Assembly: GCF_024834065.1 (NCBI RefSeq)
Contig: NZ_JANUYA010000001.1
Coordinates: 166,942-230,941, forward strand
Source: Mycoplasma sp. CSL7475-4
GTDB taxonomy: Bacteria > Bacillota_I > Bacilli_A > Mycoplasmatales > Metamycoplasmataceae
DNA length: 64,000 bases
Direction: 5' to 3'
Below are positions 63,968 through 64,000 of the stretch, one piece after another. The translations under genes were made by a program, and so were the position numbers. How positions within the stretch are numbered: position 1 is the stretch's first letter; every line of letters begins with the position of its first letter. The notes under the pieces are model-generated. The model worked only from the letters and a program-made list of their open reading frames with translations, did no database searches and was not told the DNA's origin.

Positions 63968-64000
63968 ATGAAAATTACTAAGTACAAAACCAAAGAAAAA
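63968..64000 (+). CDS. Start of an unidentified ORF (cut by window edge)
   Basis: ATG at 63968 begins MKITKYKTKEK and is open to the last base. The basic, Lys-rich start would suit a transposase or other DNA-binding protein, but 11 codons cannot decide. No ribosome binding site is evident. The direct repeats just upstream favour a mobile element. Confidence 0.3.
   Translation, partial: MKITKYKTKEK

Overview
This is an AT-rich, gene-dense piece of a Mollicutes (mycoplasma) chromosome. UGA is read as tryptophan: nearly every long gene (dnaE, tex, asnA, gatABC, metG, lysS, gyrB, pst permease) is continuous only if in-frame TGA codons are sense, often where the family has Trp. There is no lipid A, peptidoglycan or amino-acid synthesis gene in view. 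Membrane proteins, a lipoprotein nuclease and minimal-genome housekeeping genes dominate. Gene content fits the Mycoplasma hominis clade (Mycoplasmopsis/Metamycoplasma), but the species cannot be named from the sequence alone.

Layout. 1-8.6 kb: dnaE (cut by the left edge), tex with an upstream membrane protein, def, rsmD, the SRP RNA gene (ffs), an orphan LacI-type regulator, smpB. 8.6-16.2 kb: trxA, gyrB, a YitT-type membrane protein, an alpha/beta hydrolase, a HinfI/HpyAIV-like protein, nadE-yebC. 16.2-22.4 kb: a second hydrolase, a candidate small RNA, nitroreductase, rnhB, a membrane protein, rluD, and a Nudix gene coupled to a two-domain choline-kinase-like gene. 22.4-28.1 kb: fused PstC-PstA-type permease, acpP, prmC, prfA, asnA, a membrane protein. 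28.1-36.5 kb: rplK-rplA with a probable L1-binding leader, nuclease lipoprotein, gatC-gatA-gatB, a second RluD-family synthase, scpB, scpA, plsC, acpS. 36.6-43.6 kb: recU and hup converging, der, cmk, an unknown protein, dnaJ with a CIRCE operator, a BrkB-like protein, an AEC-family transporter. 43.7-47.6 kb: gmk-PP2C phosphatase-Ser/Thr kinase-rsgA-rpe operon. 47.8-52.5 kb: secG-rnr-trmN6-metG. 52.5-58.4 kb: a small membrane protein, pyrH-frr, cdsA, rpoE(delta)-fba, two paralogous tail-anchored proteins, tRNA-His. 58.4-64 kb: yigZ-coaE, dnaB-dnaI, lysS, tRNA-Arg(UCU), a BI-1-like membrane protein, and at the right edge repeats with the start of an ORF that may be a mobile element.

How it works together. 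Most of the window is information processing: replication (dnaE, gyrB, dnaB/dnaI, recU, scpAB, hup), translation and tRNA charging (gatCAB, asnA, metG, lysS, prfA/prmC, frr, smpB, def, rplKA), RNA decay and modification (rnr, rluD-like, rsmD, trmN6), GTPases of ribosome assembly (der, rsgA), secretion (ffs, secG), lipid precursors (plsC, cdsA, acpS/acpP), and NAD/CoA/UMP/GMP kinases. Genes are packed in short operons with 1-12 nt overlaps, often as TAATG. Intrinsic terminators are numerous, and several contain the stop codon of the gene they end. At least eleven transcription units have a TATAAT-like box exactly 6 nt before the start codon, which predicts leaderless mRNAs. No gap without a gene is longer than 300 bases. 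No rRNA, CRISPR array or complete insertion sequence was seen.
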